This document shows positions 42,041-50,714 of a stretch of 58,717 nt of DNA, one piece after another; the stretch's first letter is position 1, and each line of letters begins with the position of its first letter. Both the position numbers and the translations under genes were made by a program. Origin of the DNA: CAZJQT01 sp964548655 (GTDB lineage Bacteria > Patescibacteriota > Saccharimonadia > Saccharimonadales > CAZJQT01); assembly GCA_964548655.1 (NCBI GenBank), contig CAZJQT010000003.1, positions 1 to 58,717 of the forward strand, given 5' to 3'. Under the pieces are notes generated by a model. It saw nothing but the letters and a program-made list of their open reading frames with translations, was not told the origin of the DNA and made no database searches.

Positions 42041-42703
42041 ATGAGTGAAAATTTAGAATCGCGCGAAGTTCGTCCCACAGGTTATCAAACACTTGAGGAT
42101 ATGCTGGACCAGATTAACGGTGACAACGGGGAAGCCTGCCGTGCAATTTATGCTGAGTATAAGGAGCTCTTTCAAACTGCTCCTGGCTCCTCCCATAATC
42201 ACCAGGCTTGGCCAGGTGGATACCAGGATCATGTAACTGAGGCTATGAATTTAGCTTCAGCGCTTTATGACACACTCGACGCGGCTCGTGACTTACCTTT
42301 TGATAAGTCTGACGCGCTGCTAGTGATGTTTTTGCATGATCTAGAAAAACCGTTCAAATATATAATCAATGAGCGAGGAGATTTGATAGACAGCTCGCTT
42401 ATCCGGAACAAAAAAGACCGTGCCGTTATTCGCCAACAAGTAATGGATCTATACGGTATTGAACTCAGCGTCCAGCAGGCTAATGCCATGCGCTATGTTG
42501 AGGGCATTCGTGATGAAGATTACACACCCGACAAACGCATCATGGGCGAGCTAGCGGCGCTATGTCACTGTGCCGATGTCCTCAGTGCCCGATTGTGGTA
42601 TAACCACCCTCTGGCGGAGGGGCATGATAGTTGGCAGCCGGCCGCCAGGGTCAACCCCAAAGCCGCTGGGTTTATTCTTGCCAGTGAAACAACCGAAGTA
42701 TAA
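42041..42703 (+). CDS. HD-domain-like protein
   Basis: A 220-residue protein in which histidine and His-Asp residues are spaced as in HD phosphohydrolases: GGYQDHVTEAMNLA (about residues 63-76), then MFLHDLEKPFKYI (about 100-112) and a late LCHCADVLSARL. HD enzymes use two metal ions to cleave phosphoesters, often nucleotides. I start at the ATG at 42041; a GTG lies directly before it. Substrate unknown. Confidence 0.65.
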   Translation: MSENLESREVRPTGYQTLEDMLDQINGDNGEACRAIYAEYKELFQTAPGSSHNHQAWPGGYQDHVTEAMNLASALYDTLDAARDLPFDKSDALLVMFLHDLEKPFKYIINERGDLIDSSLIRNKKDRAVIRQQVMDLYGIELSVQQANAMRYVEGIRDEDYTPDKRIMGELAALCHCADVLSARLWYNHPLAEGHDSWQPAARVNPKAAGFILASETTEV

Positions 42704-42772
42704 GAAACCCTTCCAGACAGACCATCTATCAAAATTTGCTAATAAATAATAAATATAGTATAAATTGATTAA

Positions 42773-43585
42773 ATGCGTGATTTTATCGAGTGTGAGACGT
42801 GGCCCAATTTTGGTTTTCCATTAGCTGAAGCTTCTATTGGAAGCGCACACTCTTCTCCAAATCTTAATGGTTTGCCAATTGAAACATCGACAGACAAACT
42901 TAACTTAACGGCTGACGTTGTTAAGTCTATTATTCGCGCTGACTACGCCAGCGATAATTATGAAACAAGCCCAGCCGAGACTGATAAGACCGATAAGCTA
43001 CTCTATGGTTTCGTGAATGTCGAAGCCGAAAGATTGCTGAATCGCTTTAGTAGTCGAGCTGCAGAAGTTCGAAGCAAATATCCACGTGAGTCCTATTGGA
43101 TTCCTGGCGGTGATGGAATCTGGACACCATACGGAGCCATCAAAGATTTAGTAAAGAACCTGGATCTTGATAACCAAAGTACCCTGTACGATCTGGGTTG
43201 CGGTTATGGACGTTTCGTTCTTTATAGTGCGATTGTAACTGACGCAAAGTGCAAAGGCATCGAAATCATGCCCGATAGAGCTGAATTGGCCCAACAAGCC
43301 CAAGCAAAGCTAGAGCTCGAAAACGCTGAGTTTATTGAAGGTAATGTGCTGGAACAAGACTACAGCGATGGGGACGTATTCTATATGTACCTACCGTTTA
43401 GTCTTTCAACTTTTCGACAAGTTCTCGATCAACTGAGGACTATTGCCGAGGCTAAGCCTATTCGCATTGCTGCGCGTGGTGGTCGTGGGATATTTGGGAA
43501 AGAAGAATGGTTAAGAAATACTGGTTACACCGCCAGCGAATTATTACCAAAGTCTGCACCGCTTTATATCTTTGAATCCGTTTAA
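42773..43585 (+). CDS. Class I SAM-dependent methyltransferase
   Basis: A 270-residue protein with a Rossmann methyltransferase domain in the C-terminal half: LYDLGCGYGRFVLYSAI (motif I, about residues 138-154), KGIEIMPDRAELA (motif II) and FYMYLPFS (motif IV). The spacing recalls the DOT1/PrmA-like group. The N-terminal 90 residues match nothing I know. TATAAA lies 8 nt before the ATG, the leaderless pattern. Substrate unknown. Confidence 0.78.
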   Translation: MRDFIECETWPNFGFPLAEASIGSAHSSPNLNGLPIETSTDKLNLTADVVKSIIRADYASDNYETSPAETDKTDKLLYGFVNVEAERLLNRFSSRAAEVRSKYPRESYWIPGGDGIWTPYGAIKDLVKNLDLDNQSTLYDLGCGYGRFVLYSAIVTDAKCKGIEIMPDRAELAQQAQAKLELENAEFIEGNVLEQDYSDGDVFYMYLPFSLSTFRQVLDQLRTIAEAKPIRIAARGGRGIFGKEEWLRNTGYTASELLPKSAPLYIFESV

Positions 43586-43651
43586 TTAGAGCAGACTAGC
43601 CTACATTAGAGGGATTGTAAAAATAATACTAATATAGTATAATAAGTTTTA

Positions 43652-45103
43652 ATGAATGAACTTCGTGAGTATGAGCTGAAGCCTGTAGTTAAAGGCGATT
43701 ATTTTATCGACCCTCTGGCAAGAGAAGCCATTATCAATCCAGATAAAGTACTTGTGCTTGAGTGTAGCCATGATTTGTTTGGTAGGTTTACTAAATCATC
43801 CAACTTTCATGGCCGTTCTATAGAAGACCCCAACAGGCTGGTTATCAACTCAGATCCATTAACAGACGAAAACGATGACATATACACCGCGTTTTCTATA
43901 AAAGGTGCAGAAGCGGCTTTTCCCAAAGCTACATTTTATGGTATCGAACCTCATCAGGTTCGTATAAACGGGATGCTTGATGCCAGCACTTTCACAAGAT
44001 GTCATGAAGCTAGTAAATTGCTAAGACGTGAAGGCGTTCTGACTGAATGGCCGATATTCCACGCTCGACCCAAACTATTTCCTGACGGAGAGGGCGACGT
44101 GGGGCTTCTGAAATTCAAAGAAATGCTTTATGACAACTACGTATGGCATCAAGATACACTGGCCACCAAAGACAAAGCCTATGAACCAGACCATGTGGGT
44201 ATAGCCGGCGCAGTCGGAAACGGTCTTTTAGACATGCAATTCGGCGTCATGTACCGCGCCACACTAAGCAATATAAGACTAGTTGAGTTAGAAAGCTTGA
44301 ATCTACATAACCAGCTGAATGATCAAATTGCCTCAGCCATGCGTTCTCTTCAACTGCGTAAACCCGATTATTTCAATTTCTGGAGTGATTTAGAAAAACT
44401 TGATCCTGAGTCAGTAGAAGATCAAAGGACGTACTTGACGAATATATTGCCGCGGATTATAGGTGGAAATTTGGGCCGATTCCATAACACGGACAGCTAC
44501 CATAAATATCTTCATCCTGGCAACTGGACATTGGCCGGAGAGATAGTGGACTTAGATACGGTTCGCAACACATCAATTGATCCTGATGATGCAGCCGATA
44601 TTACACTAGAAAACAGAATGGACGACTTCTATACTTCTATGAATGCACTTGAAAAAATAGCTGGCGTTACTGCTTACGACTTGGGCAGGATGGCCGAAGT
44701 CTTTACCAACGCTTATTTTGCGGAGAGATATCTTGGTGAAAATGTTAGTAGATTTGAGTCAATAATATTAGAGAGCCAGCTTTGTCCGCCAATTGATGCT
44801 CATCCAAGTGATTTGGGTAGCCCGAGAATCGTCGATTTTTCAGACGGTAAAATAATCAATTTTATCTCATTGGGCATTGAGCAACTGACAGAGGACGCTA
44901 AGGCTGGCAAAGACCTAAAAGGATTGCCAGAGTACATTATCGAGAATGGGCTAGAAACGTATGTCGAAACAAAAATTGATGAATTTTTACGGCTGAACGG
45001 TTATGACACCCCTCCATGGTGGATTAGCAAAAAGCGAATTGTTACTTTGGAAGTTGTCAAAGTTATGGAAGTTGTTGCAAAATCAGTTGAAGAAGCTGCT
45101 TAG
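43652..45103 (+). CDS. Large protein of unknown function
   Basis: Unrecognised 483-residue, probably cytoplasmic protein. A segment near residues 272-305 (GRFHNTDS, then GNWTLAGEIVDLDTVR) resembles the NTDN...D stretch of pseudokinase-like SelO proteins, where Asn and Asp bind metal and ATP, but the match is short. A consensus-like TATAAT at 43638-43643 lies 8 nt before the ATG. Neighbours (methyltransferase, HD protein) share the same promoter style but each seems to be transcribed separately. Confidence 0.55.
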   Translation: MNELREYELKPVVKGDYFIDPLAREAIINPDKVLVLECSHDLFGRFTKSSNFHGRSIEDPNRLVINSDPLTDENDDIYTAFSIKGAEAAFPKATFYGIEPHQVRINGMLDASTFTRCHEASKLLRREGVLTEWPIFHARPKLFPDGEGDVGLLKFKEMLYDNYVWHQDTLATKDKAYEPDHVGIAGAVGNGLLDMQFGVMYRATLSNIRLVELESLNLHNQLNDQIASAMRSLQLRKPDYFNFWSDLEKLDPESVEDQRTYLTNILPRIIGGNLGRFHNTDSYHKYLHPGNWTLAGEIVDLDTVRNTSIDPDDAADITLENRMDDFYTSMNALEKIAGVTAYDLGRMAEVFTNAYFAERYLGENVSRFESIILESQLCPPIDAHPSDLGSPRIVDFSDGKIINFISLGIEQLTEDAKAGKDLKGLPEYIIENGLETYVETKIDEFLRLNGYDTPPWWISKKRIVTLEVVKVMEVVAKSVEEAA

Positions 45104-45104
45104 C

Positions 45105-45734
45105 TTACCACAGGGCTTTTTCAATTTTGTCACGGTGGACTATAAAGCGCTGATTTTCGTAATCGATAAAATTTTCGTCTTTTAATTGTTTCAAAGTCGT
45201 AGCCGTCGTCTCTCTCGTTAATCCGACGAGATCAGCAATGTCTTGATGGGTTAGGGGCAGTGATAGCTTGACTTGCTTGTCGTGAGGTTTATAAGCGTTG
45301 AAACGGTCGGCAATGAAGGCTAATGTGTGTAGGATTTTTTCTCTAGCCTTGGGCTTACCGGTAGCATTAACACGGTGGTGCAAGCCATCATATTTACGCG
45401 TCATTTCGGCACAGATTTCAAACAAAACCTTGGGACTGGATTTTAGAAAATCAGCCAACTCATTTTTGTTGACTATATAAACTTCAGCTTCGCTAAAGGC
45501 GCTGTAGAAAAATCTTATTTTCTTGTCAATATCAAACAGCAAGGTGAAAGGGAATATTTCGTCTTTTGAAAGCAGCCATATTAATTGCTGGTTACCTTCC
45601 AGTGAAATGTCATAACAGCGGATAATACCGTTTTTAACTATAAAGATTTGATCAGACTCGTCGCCTTGGTGCGCCAGGATTTCATCTTTATTAAACTTCT
45701 TGACTGGGGCTGTGGCTAAAAAATCCTTAAGCAT
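45105..45734 (-). CDS. Crp/Fnr family transcription regulator
   Basis: A 209-residue regulator: N-terminal cyclic-nucleotide-binding-like beta roll (residues 5-115), a dimer helix and a C-terminal winged helix-turn-helix (LTHQDIADLVGLTRETTATTLKQLKDENFI). The recognition helix keeps the Arg-Glu pair (TRET) by which E. coli CRP reads TGTGA. The phosphate-binding GE...R cassette for cAMP is not visible, nor is an FNR-type cysteine cluster, so the signal is unknown. The frame runs on upstream to 45839, but the ATG at 45734 fits the domain start and lies after a promoter. Confidence 0.92.
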   Translation of the reverse strand: MLKDFLATAPVKKFNKDEILAHQGDESDQIFIVKNGIIRCYDISLEGNQQLIWLLSKDEIFPFTLLFDIDKKIRFFYSAFSEAEVYIVNKNELADFLKSSPKVLFEICAEMTRKYDGLHHRVNATGKPKAREKILHTLAFIADRFNAYKPHDKQVKLSLPLTHQDIADLVGLTRETTATTLKQLKDENFIDYENQRFIVHRDKIEKALW

Positions 45735-45740
45735 TTTCAC

Positions 45741-45756
45741 GGGTTTACCCAGTATA
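45741..45756 (-). promoter_or_regulatory. -10 element and palindrome before the Crp/Fnr gene
   Basis: Minus-strand TATACT (45756-45751) is followed at once by GGGTAAACCC (45750-45741), an interrupted palindrome that covers the predicted start point. Its position suits an operator, possibly for autoregulation. No TGTGA site is seen here. Confidence 0.4.
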
Positions 45757-45784
45757 CAATAATTTAAATCAATTAAGTTGGTCG

Positions 45785-45985
45785 CTAGACTCGTATGAGC
45801 ACGAACACTCGATGGATTAGAAAAGCTGGCCAGACACATGCCTTCAATAGAGCAAGTATGAAGCCCCAGAAGCCATTAGAGTGCTGGACAAAGTAGACTG
45901 CCGAACCGATGAAGACTAGGAAATAAGCACCACCAAATGGGCCACTTTTGTTAATCACTTTAGTTGTTTTGTTCTTTTTAAGCAT
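45785..45985 (-). CDS. Small conserved-looking membrane protein
   Basis: A 66-residue protein: Lys-rich start, then GPFGGAYFLVFIGSAVYFVQ (about residues 15-34) and FWGFILALLKACVWPAFLIHRV, two membrane helices. The SGPFGG...GFWGFILA...WPAFL pattern recurs in small bacterial membrane proteins of unknown function. A strong GAGGAGG Shine-Dalgarno sequence precedes the ATG. The Crp/Fnr gene follows 50 bp downstream. Confidence 0.75.
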   Translation of the reverse strand: MLKKNKTTKVINKSGPFGGAYFLVFIGSAVYFVQHSNGFWGFILALLKACVWPAFLIHRVFVLIRV

Positions 45986-46101
45986 GATATCCTCCTCATT
46001 AATTAAAACACATAAGTTATCGCCTTACTTACCTCTCAGCTAAATTTAAGCAAAAACTTTTAAGGTTGGTTTGCAAACGAATGGCTAAACTCTGGATTTA
46101 T

Positions 46102-46572
46102 ATGAAGAAGATATTGCTTTCTGCATTTGTAATCATAACTTTTGTTATCTACAGCCTTCAGCAACGTCATGAAGGCTTGGGCTCAAAGGTTTCGCTACCA
46201 GCCAGCTTGACCCAGAATAATCAAAACCAAAGCGGTTCCAATAATCCGGCTAGCCAGCAAAACGCTGCTGCGACCACTCAACCTGCAGCTACTTATAAAG
46301 ACGGCCAATACACGGGCAGTGTAGCTGATGCCTATTATGGCTATATCCAAGTTAAAGTAACCATATCTGGTGGCAAAATAAGCGATGTCGTGTTCTTGCA
46401 ATACCCAAACGACCGTGAAAATTCCGTCTTTATTAACCAACAAGCCATGCCATACCTAAAGCAAGAGGCTATCCAGGCTCAGAGCGCCAAAGTTGACGTA
46501 GTTTCTGGTGCGACCGACACCAGCATGGCTTTTGTGCAGTCATTAACCACAGCTCTCAGTCAGGCGCAATAA
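46102..46572 (+). CDS. FMN-binding domain protein, membrane anchored
   Basis: A 156-residue protein with an N-terminal membrane helix (residues 3-18), a Gln/Asn/Ala/Thr-rich linker and an FMN_bind domain. VVSGATDTSMAF near the C-terminus holds the SGAT flavinylation site, whose threonine is linked to FMN by ApbE. It acts outside the membrane. The frame opens upstream, but the ATG at 46102 directly before KKILLSAF gives the expected signal anchor. The modifying ApbE is encoded 3 bp downstream. A palindrome GTTTGCAAAC lies at 46069-46078. Confidence 0.88.
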   Translation: MKKILLSAFVIITFVIYSLQQRHEGLGSKVSLPASLTQNNQNQSGSNNPASQQNAAATTQPAATYKDGQYTGSVADAYYGYIQVKVTISGGKISDVVFLQYPNDRENSVFINQQAMPYLKQEAIQAQSAKVDVVSGATDTSMAFVQSLTTALSQAQ

Positions 46573-46575
46573 ACC

Positions 46576-47313
46576 ATGAAACAAACCCGGCTACTAATGG
46601 GCATGCCAATCACACTAGAGATAATTGATCCCCATGTGACGACGAAAACATTTGACCTTGTCTACGCATATTTTAAGAAAGTCGATGATCGCTATAGTAC
46701 CTACAAAGATACCAGTGAGATATCACGTATAAACCGTGGTTTGGACAAACGTCTTTGGAGCCGTGAGATGAAACAGGTGATGGTGCTTTGCGAGCAAACC
46801 AAAAGAGAGACCGATGGCTACTTTGATATCAATCACAAGGGTTATCTAGACCCTTCTGGACTCGTCAAGGGTTGGGCCATAAATAAAGCTGCCGATCTCC
46901 TGCGCCAGGAGGGTTTTAGGAATTTTTACGTCGATGCTGGTGGTGATATTCAGGCATGTGGCCACAATGACAAAAGCAAGTCGTGGCGAGTTGGTTTACG
47001 TAATCCATTCAACCGGCAGGAGATTATAAAGACCGTTGCAGTTACCAATAAAGGCGTGGCCACATCCGGAACTTATATACGCGGCGAACACGTCTATAAC
47101 CCCAAAGTGGGATATTCGCCGGTAAACGAAATAGTTGCCATCACGGTAATAGGTCCCAATATCTATGATGCCGATAGGTTTGCGACGGCGGCTTTTGCCA
47201 TGGGCAGTCAAGGTATAAGCTTTATTGAATCATTGGACGGCTTCGAAGCTTATAGCGTTGACCACAGTAAAAGGGCGACTATGACGAGTGATTTTGAAAG
47301 GTATGTGCTTTGA
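46576..47313 (+). CDS. apbE: FAD:protein FMN transferase
   Basis: A 245-residue ApbE-type enzyme that moves FMN from FAD to a Ser/Thr of extracytoplasmic proteins. MGMPITLEI, LDPSGLVKGWAINKAADLL, VDAGGDIQACG and KGVATSGTY are family motifs. No lipoprotein signal is visible, so it may act before export, as in the Gram-positive cytoplasmic forms. It sits between its likely substrate gene and the membrane reductase gene, which starts within its stop codon. Confidence 0.92.
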   Translation: MKQTRLLMGMPITLEIIDPHVTTKTFDLVYAYFKKVDDRYSTYKDTSEISRINRGLDKRLWSREMKQVMVLCEQTKRETDGYFDINHKGYLDPSGLVKGWAINKAADLLRQEGFRNFYVDAGGDIQACGHNDKSKSWRVGLRNPFNRQEIIKTVAVTNKGVATSGTYIRGEHVYNPKVGYSPVNEIVAITVIGPNIYDADRFATAAFAMGSQGISFIESLDGFEAYSVDHSKRATMTSDFERYVL

Positions 47314-48836
47314 ATATCTTGAAACCAATAGATTACCTATTAGATCGCTTAACTATGTATCGCCTAGTACTTTATTATCTGTTGGTGCTGCTTGCGGCCG
47401 CGGTTGGTTTGAGTGCGCTAGGCTATCTTAAGTTCAATTTTTTGGCTCTGTCTTTTACGGCTGGCTATTTGACCGTGATTTGTTGGCTGACCAACCAGGT
47501 TTTTTCTTACGTGTTTGAGGCACCAGTAAATATTGAATCTGTCTACATAACGGCGCTTATTTTGACGCTAATCGTGAATCCTTACAAAATCCCACATGAT
47601 ATCTTGTTTTTGACGGCTGTGGCGGGGCTAGCCATTTCATCCAAGTTCATATTGGCGATCAGGAAGAAACACATATTTAACCCGGCAGCTGTTGCTGTGG
47701 CTCTGATGGCGATTGGAGCCGGCCAAGCCGCTTCCTGGTGGATCGGTAACGTCTACATGACGCCTTTGGTTGTAATTGGTGGCTTATTGGTAATACGCAA
47801 AATCCAGCGCGGTCGGATGGTAGCCAGTTATTTAGGCGCGGTGGTTGCCTCGACCGCAGTAGTAAATTTATTGACGCGACATGACGTCTTAGCCAATCTG
47901 CAAAGAACAGCACTGCACAGTTCGTTGTTCTTTCTGGCCTTTGTCATGCTAACAGAACCTCTGACATCGCCAACGACCAAGCGCCAACAAACTTGGTACG
48001 GTGTTTTGGTGGGCTTATTATTTCCACCCCAAATTCATCTATTCAGCCTTTACACAACACCGGAGCTAACACTGCTGGTTGGCAACATGTTTACTTATTT
48101 TGTTAGTCCCAGAGTGAAAATTATACCTAAGCTACTGCAGAAACTCGGTACCGGCCCAACTAGTGGTGATTTTATTTTTGACCCAGGGCGTAATTTTAAC
48201 TACAAACCGGGGCAATACATGGAGTGGACGCTACCTCACGACGAAGCCGACAGTCGTGGTAATCGCCGTTATTTCACATTGGCTTCGTCGCCAACAGAGG
48301 AAAATCTTAGGCTGGGCGTCAAGTTCTATGCCAATGGTAGTACTTACAAGCAAGCCATGTTGGCTCTTGATAGTTCTACCCCAATCGCCGCCGGTCAGCT
48401 AGGTGGTGATTTTGTCATGCCTGAAGACCCAAGCAAAAAGTTAGTGTTTATAGCTGGCGGTATAGGGGTTACGCCATTTCGCAGTATGCTCAAATACCTA
48501 ATTGATACCAACGACAAACGACAAGTTAGTTTGTTGTATTCGGAAAAAAATGCCGCCGATTTTGTCTACAAAGACGTTTTGAATGATGCTGAGCGAAAAC
48601 TTGGCGCCAAAATTGTCTATACGCTAACCAATCAGCAATCAATCCCGGCTGGTTGGCAAGGTAGAACGGGTCACATTACGGCCGAGGCAATAGTGTCTGA
48701 AGTGCCAGATTACTCAGAGCGTTATTTTTATATTTCTGGTTCACCAAGTATGGTCAAGGCCACCAAGAATATTTTACGTCGTCTTGGAGTCAATCGTAGC
48801 CAGATCAAAACCGATTTCTTCCCCGGTTATGTCTAG
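47310..48836 (+). CDS. NqrB/RnfD-like membrane domain fused to an FAD/NAD(P) reductase
   Basis: A 508-residue fusion. Residues 1-275 form about ten membrane helices with the NqrB/RnfD-like features NPYKIPHD and FVMLTEPLTSPTTKRQ. Residues 290-508 are a ferredoxin-reductase module: NYKPGQYMEWTLP, RRYFTLASSPTEE (FAD), FIAGGIGVTPFRSML (NAD) and YISGSPSMV. It should take electrons from NAD(P)H in the cytoplasm and pass them through the membrane to the FMN protein. TTG start at 47310 in a TTGA overlap with the apbE stop, with AAAGG upstream. Confidence 0.88.
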   Translation: MNILKPIDYLLDRLTMYRLVLYYLLVLLAAAVGLSALGYLKFNFLALSFTAGYLTVICWLTNQVFSYVFEAPVNIESVYITALILTLIVNPYKIPHDILFLTAVAGLAISSKFILAIRKKHIFNPAAVAVALMAIGAGQAASWWIGNVYMTPLVVIGGLLVIRKIQRGRMVASYLGAVVASTAVVNLLTRHDVLANLQRTALHSSLFFLAFVMLTEPLTSPTTKRQQTWYGVLVGLLFPPQIHLFSLYTTPELTLLVGNMFTYFVSPRVKIIPKLLQKLGTGPTSGDFIFDPGRNFNYKPGQYMEWTLPHDEADSRGNRRYFTLASSPTEENLRLGVKFYANGSTYKQAMLALDSSTPIAAGQLGGDFVMPEDPSKKLVFIAGGIGVTPFRSMLKYLIDTNDKRQVSLLYSEKNAADFVYKDVLNDAERKLGAKIVYTLTNQQSIPAGWQGRTGHITAEAIVSEVPDYSERYFYISGSPSMVKATKNILRRLGVNRSQIKTDFFPGYV

Positions 48837-48892
48837 ACCAACTCGGGCGCACATACTAAACTAAAAGGGTCAAATTAACCTAGGAGGGTAAC

Positions 48893-49384
48893 ATGCAAAA
48901 GATAACTCCGTTTCTATGGTTCGATAGTCAAGCCGAAGAAGCTGCTAAGTATTATGTCTCTGTATTTAAGAATTCCGAGATTAAATCCGTCACTCACTAT
49001 CCTAAATCAGCTGAGGCTATAGCTGGCAAACCTGCCGGCTCAGTCATGACGGCTGAGTTTGAGCTTGAGGGTGAGCCCTTCACGGCTTTAAACGGCGGCA
49101 AAGTGCCGGGTTTTGAATTCAGTTCTGCTATTTCATTTGTGGTTAGTTGTGATAACCAAGCAGAAATTGACCATTTCTGGGAAAAGCTGTCGGCCGTGCC
49201 AGAAGTTGAACAATGCGGCTGGTGTAAGGATAAGTTCGGTGTTACCTGGCAAATCGTACCCAAAGTACTTAGTGAAATGTTGAGTGACCCAGATCAGGCC
49301 AAGGTAGAGCGGGTAACTGCTTGTTTTATGCCCATGAAGAAGCTTGATATTGCTGAGCTGCAAAAAGCTTTCTACCAAAAATAA
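48893..49384 (+). CDS. VOC family protein (PhnB-like)
   Basis: A 163-residue member of the glyoxalase/bleomycin-resistance superfamily. KITPFLWFDSQAEEAAKYYVSVFKNSEI at the start, GEPFTALNGG and WCKDKFGVTWQIVP are typical of the PhnB / 3-demethylubiquinone-methyltransferase-like subgroup, whose real reactions are mostly unknown. Strong AGGAGG Shine-Dalgarno sequence seven bases before the ATG. Confidence 0.92.
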   Translation: MQKITPFLWFDSQAEEAAKYYVSVFKNSEIKSVTHYPKSAEAIAGKPAGSVMTAEFELEGEPFTALNGGKVPGFEFSSAISFVVSCDNQAEIDHFWEKLSAVPEVEQCGWCKDKFGVTWQIVPKVLSEMLSDPDQAKVERVTACFMPMKKLDIAELQKAFYQK

Positions 49385-49402
49385 CCACTAGCAATATTCG
49401 AG

Positions 49403-49431
49403 TTGACCCATCAAGTTGTTTATGCTATTAT
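49403..49431 (+). promoter_or_regulatory. Promoter of the DEAD-box helicase gene
   Basis: TTGACC (49403-49408) and an extended -10 TGCTATTAT (49423-49431) with a 17-bp spacer. The start point near 49438 gives a leader of about 89 nt, unusually long for this window. Confidence 0.7.
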
Positions 49432-49448
49432 TAGTGTAATTGTTTTGA

Positions 49449-49522
49449 TGAATCCGGGCTAGTCAGTATATTTCTCGATTTCATTACACAAGCAATCGAT
49501 AAATAACTAATCAAAGGATTCA
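49449..49522 (+). promoter_or_regulatory. Leader hairpin that can mask the helicase Shine-Dalgarno sequence
   Basis: TGAATCC (49449-49455) is complementary to GGATTCA (49516-49522), which includes part of the AAAGGA Shine-Dalgarno sequence eight bases before the ATG. The 60-nt interval contains ATCGAT near 49495. The pairing could make translation temperature- or protein-sensitive; this is inferred from complementarity only. Confidence 0.4.
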
Positions 49523-49526
49523 ACTA

Positions 49527-50714
49527 ATGTATAGCCAATCTAGGCGTTATACCGGACGTTCGGTATATAATTCCAAAAATCACAAACCACGGCGTATGCC
49601 TGGTCAGCAGACTATTGACCCCAGTCGCTTTATTAAACCTGCTCAAACCCCCGTTGACGAGGTAGTATTTGTGCCGCAAAACCGCTTTGCTGACTTTGCT
49701 ATCAATGATTTACTCAAAAAGAACATTATCGACAAAGGCTACACTGAGCCTTCACCCATCCAGGACCAGGCGATCCCGCTAGGTCTAGCCGGCAGGGACA
49801 TAGTCGGTATCGCCAACACCGGTACTGGTAAAACCGCTGCTTTTGCCATACCAATCCTAAATAGATTGATCGAGGACAGGTTCGCCAAGGTTTTGATAAT
49901 TGCTCCCACCCGCGAACTAGCGCAACAGATCGAAGTAGAGTGCCGCAGTTTTGCTATCGGCAGTGGTCTGAAGGGCGCTGTAATTATAGGCGGTTCTTCA
50001 ATGTCAGCTCAACTGCGTGATTTACGCGTAAACCCGGCTGTTGTCATCGGTACGCCTGGACGCTTAAAAGATCACATCGAGCGAGGCACCTTAGACCTAT
50101 CAAACTTCAGCATAGTTGTTCTGGACGAGGTTGACCGTATGGTAGATATGGGCTTCATTAATGACATTCGTTTCATTTTGGGTCGGGTTAATTCTCGACG
50201 CCAATCATACTTCTTTTCAGCTACGCTCGACCCTAAGCTAAAGGGCTTGGTAGAAACTTTCTTGAATGACCCGGTAACTATATCCGTTAAAACCGGCGAA
50301 ACTAGTGATAACGTCCATCAAGACGTGCTGCGCTACACAACCTCAAATGACAAAATCGATAAACTTCACGACATGCTCATACACGCCGATACCCAAAAGG
50401 CGTTGATTTTTGACGCGACGCAACGTAGCGTTGAGCGTCTTAGTAAGGAGCTTCAGGCACGTGGCTTTAAAGCTGATGCCATTCACGGCGGCAAAAGCCA
50501 AGGCCAACGCCAACGCGCCCTAGCTCGCTTTAAACAAAACGAAATCAATGTCTTGGTAGCCACTGATGTTGCCGCCCGTGGCATTGATATTGTTGATATC
50601 ACTCACGTCATTAACTACACCGTTCCAAAAACTTACGATGACTACATTCACCGTATCGGCCGCGCCGGTAGGGCTGGGCGCATCGGTAAAGCCTTAACTT
50701 TTGTAGGTCAATAA
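49527..50714 (+). CDS. DEAD-box RNA helicase
   Basis: A 395-residue ATP-dependent RNA helicase with all core motifs: Q motif region, GIANTGTGKTAAF (motif I), PTRELAQQ (Ia), GTPGRLKDH (Ib), DEVD in place of DEAD (II), SAT (III) and HRIGRAGRAGR (VI). The basic N-terminal 40 residues are Arg/Tyr rich. It probably unwinds mRNA or rRNA structure, like RhlE/DeaD; the long leader would fit cold-shock control. The stop codon abuts the ATG of the next gene. Confidence 0.94.
   Translation: MYSQSRRYTGRSVYNSKNHKPRRMPGQQTIDPSRFIKPAQTPVDEVVFVPQNRFADFAINDLLKKNIIDKGYTEPSPIQDQAIPLGLAGRDIVGIANTGTGKTAAFAIPILNRLIEDRFAKVLIIAPTRELAQQIEVECRSFAIGSGLKGAVIIGGSSMSAQLRDLRVNPAVVIGTPGRLKDHIERGTLDLSNFSIVVLDEVDRMVDMGFINDIRFILGRVNSRRQSYFFSATLDPKLKGLVETFLNDPVTISVKTGETSDNVHQDVLRYTTSNDKIDKLHDMLIHADTQKALIFDATQRSVERLSKELQARGFKADAIHGGKSQGQRQRALARFKQNEINVLVATDVAARGIDIVDITHVINYTVPKTYDDYIHRIGRAGRAGRIGKALTFVGQ

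Noticed and set aside
45735..45839. Extended N-terminus of the Crp/Fnr regulator
   Set aside because: The extra 35 residues have no family match, and the TATACT promoter element lies inside that stretch.
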